From positions 2,675,217 to 2,739,216 of the forward strand of contig NZ_KI421513.1 in the NCBI RefSeq assembly GCF_000473325.1: DNA of 64,000 nucleotides, written 5' to 3'. This DNA is from Leisingera caerulea DSM 24564 (GTDB lineage: Bacteria > Pseudomonadota > Alphaproteobacteria > Rhodobacterales > Rhodobacteraceae). Of this stretch, positions 37,467-47,255 are shown piece by piece. How positions within the stretch are numbered: the stretch's first letter is position 1; every line of letters begins with the position of its first letter. The notes beneath the pieces are model-generated. The model did not search any database, was not told where the DNA came from, and saw only the letters and a program-made list of their open reading frames with translations. The position numbers and the translations under genes are program-made.

Positions 37467-38213
37467 ATGAGCTGGCCAGCAGGATATGGAAAACGGGTGC
37501 TTGCCGAGGTGGACAGCACCCTCAATGAGGCCGCCCGCATCGCCGGGGAACTGGCGGGGCCGGAGTGGATCCTGGCCCTGCGCCAGACGCAAGGAAGGGG
37601 CCGCCGCGGCCGCGACTGGAAAGACCCCAAGGGCAATTTCGCCGCCACCCTGGTAATGCGGCCTGAGGGCGCGCCGGACCTGGCGGCGCTGCGCAGCTTT
37701 GTCGCCGCATTGGCTGTTTACGACGCCTGCGTCGCGGTCACGGGCCGCAGCGAGGGCCTGTCGCTGAAGTGGCCCAACGACGTGCTGCTGAAGGGCGGCA
37801 AGCTGGCTGGCATTCTTTTGGAAAGCGCGGGCAACGGGCAGGGAGTCACCCACCTGTTTGTCGGCATCGGTGTGAACCTGGTGGAGACCCCGATGCAGGA
37901 ATGGCTGGAACCCGGCGCGGTCTACCCGGTGTCGCTGCTGTCGGAGACCGGTGTGCAGGTCACGCCGGAAGAATTCCTGGAGGCCGTGGCCGAGGCGTTT
38001 GCCCGGTACGAGCAGCAGTTCGCGACCTATGGCTTTGAGCCGATCCGCACCGAATGGCTGGCCCGCGCAGCCAAGCTGGGCGAGGTGATTACTGCCAAGA
38101 CCGCGTCGTCAGAAACCGAGGGCACCTTTGAAACGGTGGACGCCAGCGGCAACCTTGTCCTAAACACCGCCAAGGGCCGCGTCAGCATTCCCGCGGCGGA
38201 TATCTATTTCTAG
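37467..38213 (+). CDS. birA: Biotin-[acetyl-CoA-carboxylase] ligase
   Basis: 248 residues. Activates biotin to biotinyl-AMP and attaches it to carboxylase carrier lysines. Motifs: ALRQTQGRGRRGRDW (biotin/AMP loop), LKWPNDVLL and KLAGILLES. There is no N-terminal helix-turn-helix, so it is the non-regulatory class and does not repress bio genes. MccA (Lys607) in this window is a probable substrate. GAGGAG precedes the start. Upstream of coaX by 12 bases. Confidence 0.93.
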   Translation: MSWPAGYGKRVLAEVDSTLNEAARIAGELAGPEWILALRQTQGRGRRGRDWKDPKGNFAATLVMRPEGAPDLAALRSFVAALAVYDACVAVTGRSEGLSLKWPNDVLLKGGKLAGILLESAGNGQGVTHLFVGIGVNLVETPMQEWLEPGAVYPVSLLSETGVQVTPEEFLEAVAEAFARYEQQFATYGFEPIRTEWLARAAKLGEVITAKTASSETEGTFETVDASGNLVLNTAKGRVSIPAADIYF

Positions 38214-38225
38214 GAAGGGGCAGCA

Positions 38226-39008
38226 ATGCTTCTGGCAGTCGACTGCGGCAACACCAATACCGTTTTCTCGATCTACGACGGGGAGAAGTTCGTCGGCATG
38301 TGGCGCACTGCCACCGACTGGCAGCGCACGGCTGATCAGTATTACGTCTGGCTGAACACGCTGATGCGGCTGCAGGGGATCGAGGCGGATATCACCGACA
38401 TGATCATCTCCTCTACCGTGCCGCGCGTGGTGTTCAATCTGCGTGTGCTGGCGGACCGCTATTTCAACACGCGGCCCCTGGTGGTGGGCAAACCCGAATG
38501 CCTTCTGCCCGTCGCAGTGCGGGTGGACGAAGGCACAGCCGTCGGCCCCGACCGGCTGGTCAACACGGTCTCCGGTTTCGATGCCCATGGCGGCAATCTG
38601 ATCGTGGTGGACTTCGGCACCGCAACCACCTTTGACGTGGTGGCAGAGGACGGCGCCTATGTTGGCGGGGTGATCGCACCGGGCGTGAACCTCAGCCTGG
38701 AGGCGCTGCACCAGGCCGCCGCGGCGCTGCCCCATGTGGATATATCCAAACCTGAAAATGTCATCGGCACCAACACTGTGGCCTGCATGCAGTCCGGCGT
38801 GTTCTGGGGCTATGTCGGCCTCGTCCGCGAAATCTGCACCCGCATCAAGGCAGAGCGCGGCGTGCCCATGAAAGTGATCTCGACAGGCGGGCTGGCGCCT
38901 TTGTTCCAGCAATCTGCCGATCTGTTCGACGCATATGAGGACGATCTCACCATGCATGGGCTGCAGATCATCCATAAATACAACAAGGAAAATGGTACTG
39001 ACGCATGA
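38226..39008 (+). CDS. coaX: Type III pantothenate kinase
   Basis: 260 residues. First step of coenzyme A synthesis, ATP-dependent phosphorylation of pantothenate by the actin-like (ASKHA) type III enzyme. Motifs: MLLAVDCGNTNTVFSIYDGE (phosphate 1), GPDRLVNTVSGFDAHGG, VVDFGTATTFDVVAEDG (phosphate 2) and STGGLAPLF. No type I CoaA gene is seen nearby. AGGGGCAGC precedes the start; its stop overlaps rnj by four bases. Confidence 0.94.
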   Translation: MLLAVDCGNTNTVFSIYDGEKFVGMWRTATDWQRTADQYYVWLNTLMRLQGIEADITDMIISSTVPRVVFNLRVLADRYFNTRPLVVGKPECLLPVAVRVDEGTAVGPDRLVNTVSGFDAHGGNLIVVDFGTATTFDVVAEDGAYVGGVIAPGVNLSLEALHQAAAALPHVDISKPENVIGTNTVACMQSGVFWGYVGLVREICTRIKAERGVPMKVISTGGLAPLFQQSADLFDAYEDDLTMHGLQIIHKYNKENGTDA

Positions 39009-40672
39009 GCAGTGAAAGATTGATCTACCTGCCCCTCGGCGGGGCGGGTGAAATTGGCATGAACGCCTATGTCTATGGCTATGGCCCGCAGGGCCAGGAA
39101 CGGCTGGTCCTGGTTGACCTGGGCGTGACCTTCCCCGACATGGACACAACCCCGGGCGTGGACCTGATCATGCCGGATATGACTTGGCTCAAGGACCGCG
39201 CCGACAGGCTGGAGGGGATTTTCATCACCCACGGGCACGAGGACCACATCGGCGCCATCGCCCACATGTACGCGCATCTGAACGTGCCGGTCTACGCCCG
39301 CGCCTTTACCGCCAATCTGGCGCGCCGCAAGATGGAGGAGGCTGGCCACGATCCGGCCAATGTGCACACCGTGCAGGCCTGGCCCGAGGTGACCAAGCTC
39401 GGGCCCTTCACCATCGGTGTTGCGCCCATGAGCCACTCGATCCCGGAGAGCGGCGGACTGGTGATCGACAGCCCGGCAGGGCGGGTGGTGCATACCGGCG
39501 ACTTCAAGCTTGACCCCAATCCGCTGGTGGGGGAGCCCTTTGACCCGGAGATGTGGTCAGAGATCGCCAAGGACGGCGTCCAGGCGCTGGTCTGCGATTC
39601 CACCAACGTGTTCTCGCAGCATCCGGGCCGCTCCGAAGCGGAACTGCCGGAGGAAATCACCAAGCTGTTCTCCGAGGCCAAGGGGCTGGTCGCAGCCACC
39701 ACATTCGCCTCCAATGTCGCACGGGTGAAGACCCTCGCGGAGGCGGGGGTAAAGGCGGGCCGCTCCGTGGTCCTGCTGGGCCGTGCCATGCGCCGGATGA
39801 TCGAGGCGGCGGTGGAGACCGGCGTTCTGGTGGACTTCCCCAAGACGATCAGCCCCGAAGACGCCGGCAATGTGCCGCGCGACAACCTGATGCTGATCAC
39901 CACCGGCAGCCAGGGCGAGCGCCGCGCCGCCACCGCGCAGCTGGCGCGCGGCAAGTACCGCGGGCTGGAGCTGAAGGAGGGCGATTTGTTCCTGTTCTCC
40001 TCCAAAACCATTCCGGGCAATGAGAAGGGTGTTATCCGCATCATCAACCAATTCTCGGAAATGGGCGTGGATGTGGTCGACGACAGTTCCGGCCTCTACC
40101 ACGTTTCGGGTCATGCCAACCGCCCGGACCTGGAGGAGATCCACAGACTGCTGAAGCCCAAGATGCTGATCCCGATGCATGGCGAGCACCGCCACCTGCG
40201 TCAGCACGCCCGCCTGGGCGAGGAAAAGGGCATTGCCAGCGCCGTTGTGGTGAACGGCATGATGATGGACCTGACCGGCGATGCGCCGAAGGTGACCGAG
40301 TGGATCGAAACCGGGCGCACCTATCTGGACGGCACCGTCAAATACGGCGCCATGGACGGCATTGTCCGCGACCGCATCCGCATGGCGCTGAATGGCCATG
40401 TGGTGGTTACTGTGATCCTCGATGAAGAGGACGAGCCGCTGGGCGAGCCCTGGTGCGACGTCAAGGGCCTGCCCGAGACCGGCAGCTCCAAGGCCGCCCT
40501 GGTGGACGTGATGGAGGAAGACCTGAACCAGTTCCTGATGCGCGCCGGGGCCAAGACCCTGCGCGATGACGACAAGCTGGAGCAGGAACTGCGCCGCATC
40601 GCCCGCCAGAGCGCTTTCAGCGAAATCGGCAAGAAGCCAGAGGTCACGGTGGTGGTCAGCCGCATGCGCTGA
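39005..40672 (+). CDS. rnj: Ribonuclease J
   Basis: 555 residues, metallo-beta-lactamase/beta-CASP ribonuclease with 5'-3' exo- and endonuclease activity in RNA processing. The metal site is THGHEDHIGAI near residue 78. Other motifs are APMSHSIPES, HTGDFKLDPNP, TTGSQGERRAA (beta-CASP), HVSGHANRPDLEEI and MHGEHRHLRQHA. The C-terminal domain (about 450-555) is typical. ATG overlaps the coaX stop (ATGA). The birA-coaX-rnj order after nuoN is, as far as I know, common in Rhodobacterales. Confidence 0.95.
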   Translation: MSSERLIYLPLGGAGEIGMNAYVYGYGPQGQERLVLVDLGVTFPDMDTTPGVDLIMPDMTWLKDRADRLEGIFITHGHEDHIGAIAHMYAHLNVPVYARAFTANLARRKMEEAGHDPANVHTVQAWPEVTKLGPFTIGVAPMSHSIPESGGLVIDSPAGRVVHTGDFKLDPNPLVGEPFDPEMWSEIAKDGVQALVCDSTNVFSQHPGRSEAELPEEITKLFSEAKGLVAATTFASNVARVKTLAEAGVKAGRSVVLLGRAMRRMIEAAVETGVLVDFPKTISPEDAGNVPRDNLMLITTGSQGERRAATAQLARGKYRGLELKEGDLFLFSSKTIPGNEKGVIRIINQFSEMGVDVVDDSSGLYHVSGHANRPDLEEIHRLLKPKMLIPMHGEHRHLRQHARLGEEKGIASAVVVNGMMMDLTGDAPKVTEWIETGRTYLDGTVKYGAMDGIVRDRIRMALNGHVVVTVILDEEDEPLGEPWCDVKGLPETGSSKAALVDVMEEDLNQFLMRAGAKTLRDDDKLEQELRRIARQSAFSEIGKKPEVTVVVSRMR

Positions 40673-40678
40673 TCTTTT

Positions 40679-40760
40679 GGGGCAGGGCGGTTCTCCCGCC
40701 CGGCCCAAGCCGCATCAAAAATGCAGCAGGTCCCGTTGGGCCGAGCGCCGCGCGCCCTGA
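40679..40760 (+). repeat. Dispersed multi-hairpin element, copy 1 (degenerate)
   Basis: After rnj. GGGCGG-TTCT-CCGCCC type stem, then GCATCAAAAATGC (4 bp stem), then CGTTGGGCCGAGCGCCGCGC. The order GGGGCAGGG...CCCGCCC, GCATCAAA-ATGC, GTTGGGCC, GCGCCGCGC is shared with 63092-63204, so these are two copies of one element. Here it probably also serves as the rnj terminator region. Confidence 0.55.
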
Positions 40761-40836
40761 CGGGCCCGCAGCGCTGTTGCGTCCGGCGGCCGCCCGATTA
40801 GACTGCCTCAGCAAGTGTTTTCGAGGTGCGGATATC

Positions 40837-41601
40837 ATGACGCGCAACAGAGCGATCCAGCATCCCAGCTGCAGGGTGCCCATCCTGACCTGGTGGGAAG
40901 GGATCTATGACCAGGTGTTCGTCGCGCTGCATCCCTTTTACCGGATCCGGAAAGCGGAGATGTTGGTCTCTCGCGCTGGCAGCGAAATCTATGAAGGCGT
41001 CCTTCCTTGCGAAGACCGGCCGGAGAATTTCGGTGACAGGATTAAGTCACGCGGAGACGCGGTTTCCTGGGCGGAGGTTCATCAGTCTGTCGCGCCGGAC
41101 CTGCCCTGAAGTGACGTTTACCTGGCGATCTGGCTGCTGGCCTGTATCGGCTATCAGAACCGTGCCGGCATTGATCTGCAGAAGCGGCTGGCCGCCTACT
41201 GCCAGGAAAACCGGCTGTACCTGCCTGAGGACGACGGGCTGCCCGCCATACTGGAGCCCGTTGTGCAGGAGTTCCTCTCCTGTTTCGGCTGCCGGCATGT
41301 CACAGCCTGGGATGAGTTCAGGCACTACAGCGACACGGTGCCGCTTTCGGTATTCAGAAAGGCTGAGCCCTGCTACTTGCTGCCGCAAAGCGTCACAAGT
41401 TCAGCCGTTTGGGGGCTGTATCTCCCGGATCCCGGCGTCCTGATGACCTGGGGCTTCGACGGCACCGAGGCCATTATTGCCATGACAAGCAGGGCGCTCG
41501 AAATCGCCAAGCCTGAGAATTTTTTTGAAGGCTGGTACGCGGATGCAGGGACCTATGAGGACGTGTTCAATCCCGTTGAATTCCTGAACCGGGAGCAGTG
41601 A
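40837..41601 (+). pseudogene. Unknown protein gene interrupted by one in-frame TGA
   Basis: One reading frame of about 254 codons runs from ATG 40837 (MTRNRAIQHPSCRVPILTWW) to the stop at 41601. It is broken only by TGA at 41107-41109 after codon 90 (VAPDLP, stop, SDVYLAIWLLACIGYQ). The frame is uninterrupted on both sides and has coherent composition, including LCPEED-like acidic loops and VPLSVFRKAEPCYLLPQ, so it looks like a recently inactivated gene or a sequence error. I do not recognise the family. Start is preceded by CGAGGTG; a strong terminator follows. GC content appears lower than in flanking rnj and the helicase. Confidence 0.65.
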
Positions 41602-41618
41602 CACAGGCTGCCAAAAGG

Positions 41619-41654
41619 AAACGCCGCGGCCCCTTGGGGCGCGCGGCGTTTTCA
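41619..41654. terminator. Bidirectional intrinsic terminator
   Basis: AAACGCCGCG pairs with CGCGGCGTTT, with an inner GCCCC-TT-GGGGC stem continuing it. It is flanked by A-rich and T-rich ends, so it works in both directions between the broken gene (plus) and the 59-residue gene (minus). Confidence 0.85.
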
Positions 41655-41687
41655 TATTTCTGCTGCTGCCGGGAACCGGCGGGCGCC

Positions 41688-41867
41688 TCAGCCGTGCAGC
41701 GGACGGGCGCAGCTGGGGCAGGAGACCACCTTGCGCGGGGCGCGGAACAGGGCGCGGAACAGGCTGCGCATCATGTTGGCAAAGGCCTCTGCGCGCAGCT
41801 CGTGGGCGCGGGCCTCGATGGCCTGGAAATGGGAAATGGTCAGGGTTTGGGTGTCTTTGGTGTTCAT
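41688..41867 (-). CDS. Small cytosolic protein, 59 residues
   Basis: Too short for usual gene calling, but well placed between a bidirectional terminator and the helicase. It starts MNTKDTQTLTISHFQAIEAR. The middle AHELRAEAFANMMRSLFRAL is an amphipathic helix. The end is KVVSCPSCARPLHG, with one Cys-x-x-Cys that could bind a metal or form a disulfide. The layout is like the small Arg/Ala-rich helical proteins common in Rhodobacterales (RSP_7527-like), though I cannot confirm the family. No strong ribosome site is visible. Confidence 0.55.
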   Translation of the reverse strand: MNTKDTQTLTISHFQAIEARAHELRAEAFANMMRSLFRALFRAPRKVVSCPSCARPLHG

Positions 41868-42021
41868 GGCTCAGCCCATCATCAATGGCGCGTTTCAGTG
41901 TTGCGTTTCCTATACGCCCGTTGCCGCGGGCTGACACTGGCCAAGTTCGAAGACCCGGTATGCTGCAAGTGCAAAGGTCCTCATGCTGCATCTGCATGGC
42001 CGCAGCCGCAGGCGCCGCAAA

Positions 42022-42049
42022 TATAAAGGCCGCCCCAAAAGGAGCGGCC
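42022..42049 (-). terminator. Intrinsic terminator of the DEAD-box helicase gene
   Basis: On the minus strand GGCCGCTCC pairs with GGGGCGGCC (one G-T wobble) around TTTT and is followed by TTTATAT. It lies 23 bases after the helicase stop. Confidence 0.8.
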
Positions 42050-42071
42050 CCGAAATATTCTGTGGCGCTGG

Positions 42072-43472
42072 TCAGCTGGCGCGGCGTTCGGCAAAGCTGA
42101 GCGCGATGAAGCTCGGCAGGTGGTCGCCCATGCCAACCACGGCCTTGTCGTCGCGCTTGCCGTATTTCCCGCGCGACGAGGAGCGCTCGGGCTTCTGCGC
42201 GGGCTTGTCCTCCTTGCGGGGTGCGCGCGCCTCAGCATCTGCCTTGGCCTCCGGCTTGGCGCTCTCCGGCTTGGCAGTGTCCGGCTTGGCGGAGCGGGAC
42301 GGCTTTTCCCGTTTGGGCTCCGTTTTCACCGGGTTCTCCAGACGGGTGATTTCCTTCTGGATCAGCTTCTCCACTGCATCCAGCGCCTTTTCGTCGCGCG
42401 GCGTGCAGATGGTGATTGCCTTGCCCTCGCGGCCGGCACGGCCGGTGCGGCCGATGCGGTGGACATAGTCCTCGGCATGGCCCGGGACGTCGAAATTGAA
42501 CACATGGCTGACGCTGGGCACGTCCAAACCGCGGGCGGCCACATCCGAAGCCACCAGGATGCGCAACGCTCCGTCACGGAAGGAGTCCAGCGTTTTGGTC
42601 CGCTGGCTCTGGTCCAGGTCGCCGTGAATGGCAGCGGCGTCATAGCCGTATTTCTTCAGCGATTTCGCGCAGATATCCACGTCCGTCTTGCGGTTGCAGA
42701 AGATGATGCCGTTGGTCAGCTTGTCGCCCTCGCCGTCGATCAGCGCGCGAAGGACCGTGCGCTTTTCGCTGCCCTCGCGGTCGCGGCGCGACGGTTTGAC
42801 CTGCACCACTGCCTGTTCGATGGTCTCCGACGCGGTGGCCTGGCGGGCCACTTCGATGCGGGCCGGACCCGACAGGAAGGTATTGGTAATCCGCTCGATC
42901 TCCGGCGCCATGGTGGCGGAGAAGAACAGCGTCTGGCGGGTGAACGGCGTCAGCGAGAAGATGCGTTCGATATCCGGAATGAAGCCCATGTCGAGCATCC
43001 GGTCGGCCTCGTCCACCACCATGATCTGCACGCCGGTGAGCAGCAGCTTGCCGCGCTCGAAATGGTCCAGCAGGCGGCCCGGGGTGGCGATCAGCACGTC
43101 GACGCCCTTGTCGATCAGCGCGTCCTGCTCCTTGAAGGACACACCGCCGATGAGCAGCGCCTTGGTGAGCTTCACATGCTTGGCATAGGTGTCGAAGTTT
43201 TCCGCCACCTGGGCGGCCAGCTCACGGGTCGGGCACAGCACCAGGCTGCGCGGCATCCGGGCGCGGGCGCGGCCACGGGCCAGCAGGGTGATCATCGGCA
43301 GCGTGAACGACGCGGTCTTGCCAGTGCCGGTCTGGGCGATTCCCAGAACATCGCGCCCTTCCAGCGCGGGCGGGATCGCACCGGCCTGGATCGGCGTGGG
43401 GGTTTCGTAACCAGCTTCCTCAATAGCTTTGAGGACCTTGGGATTCAGGTTCAGATCGGTAAATTTTGTCAT
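42072..43472 (-). CDS. rhlE: DEAD-box ATP-dependent RNA helicase (RhlE-like)
   Basis: 466 residues. RNA helicase with Q motif region (FTDLNLNPKVLKAIEEAGYE, then PTPIQ), motif I AQTGTGKT, PTRELAAQ, TPGRLLD, motif II VVDEADRMLD, SAT (FFSATM), and C-terminal motifs VASDVAARGLD and HRIGRTGRAGREG. After about residue 380 comes a charged tail with repeats of the AKPES/AKPEA type, likely an RNA- or protein-binding tail. Such helicases act in ribosome assembly and mRNA decay; closeness to rnj may be chance. The start at 43472 gives MTKFTDLNLNP. Confidence 0.92.
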   Translation of the reverse strand: MTKFTDLNLNPKVLKAIEEAGYETPTPIQAGAIPPALEGRDVLGIAQTGTGKTASFTLPMITLLARGRARARMPRSLVLCPTRELAAQVAENFDTYAKHVKLTKALLIGGVSFKEQDALIDKGVDVLIATPGRLLDHFERGKLLLTGVQIMVVDEADRMLDMGFIPDIERIFSLTPFTRQTLFFSATMAPEIERITNTFLSGPARIEVARQATASETIEQAVVQVKPSRRDREGSEKRTVLRALIDGEGDKLTNGIIFCNRKTDVDICAKSLKKYGYDAAAIHGDLDQSQRTKTLDSFRDGALRILVASDVAARGLDVPSVSHVFNFDVPGHAEDYVHRIGRTGRAGREGKAITICTPRDEKALDAVEKLIQKEITRLENPVKTEPKREKPSRSAKPDTAKPESAKPEAKADAEARAPRKEDKPAQKPERSSSRGKYGKRDDKAVVGMGDHLPSFIALSFAERRAS

Positions 43473-43770
43473 CTGTGTCCGTCATTGCGGACACTGACCT
43501 GGCCCGCGCGTGTGTGTTCCAGCCGGATCCGCAAAGGTCATGCGGGATGGCAGCTTCCGGCTCGCTGCGGGGCATATCAAAATCCCGGGCCATCGTCAAT
43601 TAATGCCGGATTTTCCAGTATTTTTGCCTGCTGGCTATGCAGAAAGGAAACAAATCACCCGGAATCCGGGAAGTGTCCAGGGCAATTGCGGTGCTGCGGC
43701 CGGGCCGGCGAATCTGCTGGCGGCCGCAGAAGGATGCAAGGAAGAACGCCCGGAAGGCCGGGCGTTCTTG
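43473..43770. other. Intergenic region between the helicase and prfC
   Basis: 298 bases without a convincing gene. It holds the upstream region of the helicase gene and the prfC terminator at its right end. The base composition is less GC-rich than coding sequence. No palindrome strong enough to name as an operator was seen. Confidence 0.5.
43742..43769 (-). terminator. Intrinsic terminator of prfC
   Basis: AAGAACGCCCGG pairs perfectly with CCGGGCGTTCTT (12 bp) around a 4-base loop, immediately after the prfC stop codon. The A/T ends make it work in both directions. Confidence 0.88.
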
Positions 43771-45378
<1,608 letters not shown>

Positions 45379-45558
45379 GCGGGTGGCTGTATCCACAAAC
45401 CGCGAAAGAGGCAAGGAAAACGGCTGTCCCCGTATCCTGGCCGCTGGACAGGACCGAATTCTGTCTTGCCTGTATTTTGCTAACGCTTTTTCTGTAACGT
45501 TTACGCTAGGCCTGTGTGGTACAGGAACTTATAGACTTATCCGTTTTAGGACCGGCAC

Positions 45559-47166
45559 GTGCAACTGGGTGAATTCTCCGATCATTTTGAAATTCTGGAC
45601 GCAGTTGAACTTGCCGTGATCGTCCTGGAGGTGGGCAAAGACGGGTTGCCGCGCTATGTCGCCATGAATACTAAGTCGCGGCAGTTCACTAAGTTCAAGT
45701 ACAGTGATTACGCAGGCAAGACGGCGCTTGAGCTTTATGGCGGGGCGACCGGCCGCCGCGCCTTGAACCATCATTTGGCAGTCATCAGCAGCGGCGAGGA
45801 GGCGACATATGACATTGTCCTTCCCACGGAGCATAAGGCCAAATACCTCAGCACGACACTGCGGCCGGTGTTTAACAAGGATGGCCGCCTGACTTACTTG
45901 GTCGGCTCCTCGTCTGATGTCACATCGGAACGGGAGCGGGACGAGGCCCTGGAGCTCACCAAACTGGCCCTCGATAAGGCCGAGGAGGCGAGCCAGGCCA
46001 AGGAGCGGTTTCTGGCCAATATGAGCCATGAAATCAGGACGCCGATGAATGGAATCATCGGAATCTGTGAGTTGCTGAAGGAGACGGAACTGGACGAGCA
46101 GCAGCAGCTGTTTGCAGACACGATCTTCAACTCGGCGACTGCGTTGCTCAGTGTCATCAATGACGTGCTCGACTTTTCCAAGATCCAGGCCGACAAGATA
46201 TCGCTTCACGACGCGCCGTTTTCACTGCTGGAGCTTGTTCAGGATGTTGGAACCCTGCTGTGGGCCAGAGCCGCCTACAAGGGCATTGAACTGCGCACGG
46301 ATTACCCCGACAACGCACCCCGCGAATTTACCGGCGATGCCAGCAAGATCCGCCAGATTCTGATGAACCTGCTGGGCAACGCGATCAAATTCACCGAAGA
46401 CGGACATGTGTGCGTCAGCGTCACCTATGATCCCGGGGCCGCAACCTTGCCCCTGCGCATTCAGGTCAGCGACACCGGCATAGGGATTGAGAAAACTCAG
46501 CTTAAGTGGATCTTTTCCGCGTTCGAACAGGTCGACCGCCGCGCTGCGCGTGTGATTGAGGGGACCGGCCTGGGGCTGGCGATCACCCGGGCGCTGGTGG
46601 AGCGGATGGGGGGCACAATCACCGCATCGTCCATGCCCGGCGAAGGGTCGGTCTTTACGGTGGGCTTGGATCTGCCGCAGCCGGACTGGCGCGCTGCACA
46701 ACAGGCAAGCACCTCGGCGGCGGTCCGTTCCCAGGCTCACAGGACCGCGCTTAACATTCAATCCGGCATTCCGGTTCCCAGAATGCCGCCAGAGGCGCTT
46801 TCGGGCATGCGCATTCTGGTGGCCGAAGACAACAGAACCAACCAGTTGGTTGTTCGCAAGATGCTGAAATCGACCGGTGCCGAGCTTCGTTTCGCCGGAA
46901 ATGGCCAGATTGCGCTGGATGCCTACAAGGCCGATGGCAGTGACCTGATCCTGATGGACCTGTCCATGCCCGTCCTTGGCGGGCTGGAAGCAACGCGCCT
47001 GATACGCGAGCATGAACAGCAAGCTGAGCTGCCGGAATGTCCGATCATTGCACTGACCGCCAACGCGCAACCCAGCGATGTCGAAGCCTGTTTGGCTGCA
47101 GGCATGAACGACTTCCTCTCAAAACCGTTCCGCCGGCATGAACTGCTGGAGCGCATTTTGCGGTGA
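45559..47166 (+). CDS. Soluble hybrid histidine kinase (PAS-HisKA-HATPase-REC)
   Basis: 535 residues, no transmembrane helices. Residues about 10-130 form a PAS-like sensor ending LVGSSSDVTSERERDEALEL. HisKA: FLANMSHEIRTPMNGIIG with phospho-His157. HATPase: LLGNAIKFTEDG (N box), DTGIGIE (G1), GTGLGLAITRAL (G2). C-terminal receiver from about residue 415: RILVAEDNRTNQLVVRKML with phospho-Asp467 in LMDLSMPVLGG and the Lys in FLSKPFRRHE. GTG start at 45559 follows AGGA. No partner response regulator or phosphotransfer protein is adjacent, so the signal and output are unknown. Confidence 0.92.
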   Translation: MQLGEFSDHFEILDAVELAVIVLEVGKDGLPRYVAMNTKSRQFTKFKYSDYAGKTALELYGGATGRRALNHHLAVISSGEEATYDIVLPTEHKAKYLSTTLRPVFNKDGRLTYLVGSSSDVTSERERDEALELTKLALDKAEEASQAKERFLANMSHEIRTPMNGIIGICELLKETELDEQQQLFADTIFNSATALLSVINDVLDFSKIQADKISLHDAPFSLLELVQDVGTLLWARAAYKGIELRTDYPDNAPREFTGDASKIRQILMNLLGNAIKFTEDGHVCVSVTYDPGAATLPLRIQVSDTGIGIEKTQLKWIFSAFEQVDRRAARVIEGTGLGLAITRALVERMGGTITASSMPGEGSVFTVGLDLPQPDWRAAQQASTSAAVRSQAHRTALNIQSGIPVPRMPPEALSGMRILVAEDNRTNQLVVRKMLKSTGAELRFAGNGQIALDAYKADGSDLILMDLSMPVLGGLEATRLIREHEQQAELPECPIIALTANAQPSDVEACLAAGMNDFLSKPFRRHELLERILR

Positions 47167-47255
47167 CACCCTGATCAGGACTTCAACTTTCGCGGAGCAA
47201 ATCAGGCGGCGCTTGAAGGCACAGCGGATTGGCAGGCCGGGGCCTCATTGAGCAC

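Noticed and set aside
41107..41109. TGA as a selenocysteine codon in the unknown gene
   Set aside because: The residues before and after it do not resemble a redox motif and I see no convincing SECIS hairpin directly downstream. A broken gene or sequence error is simpler.
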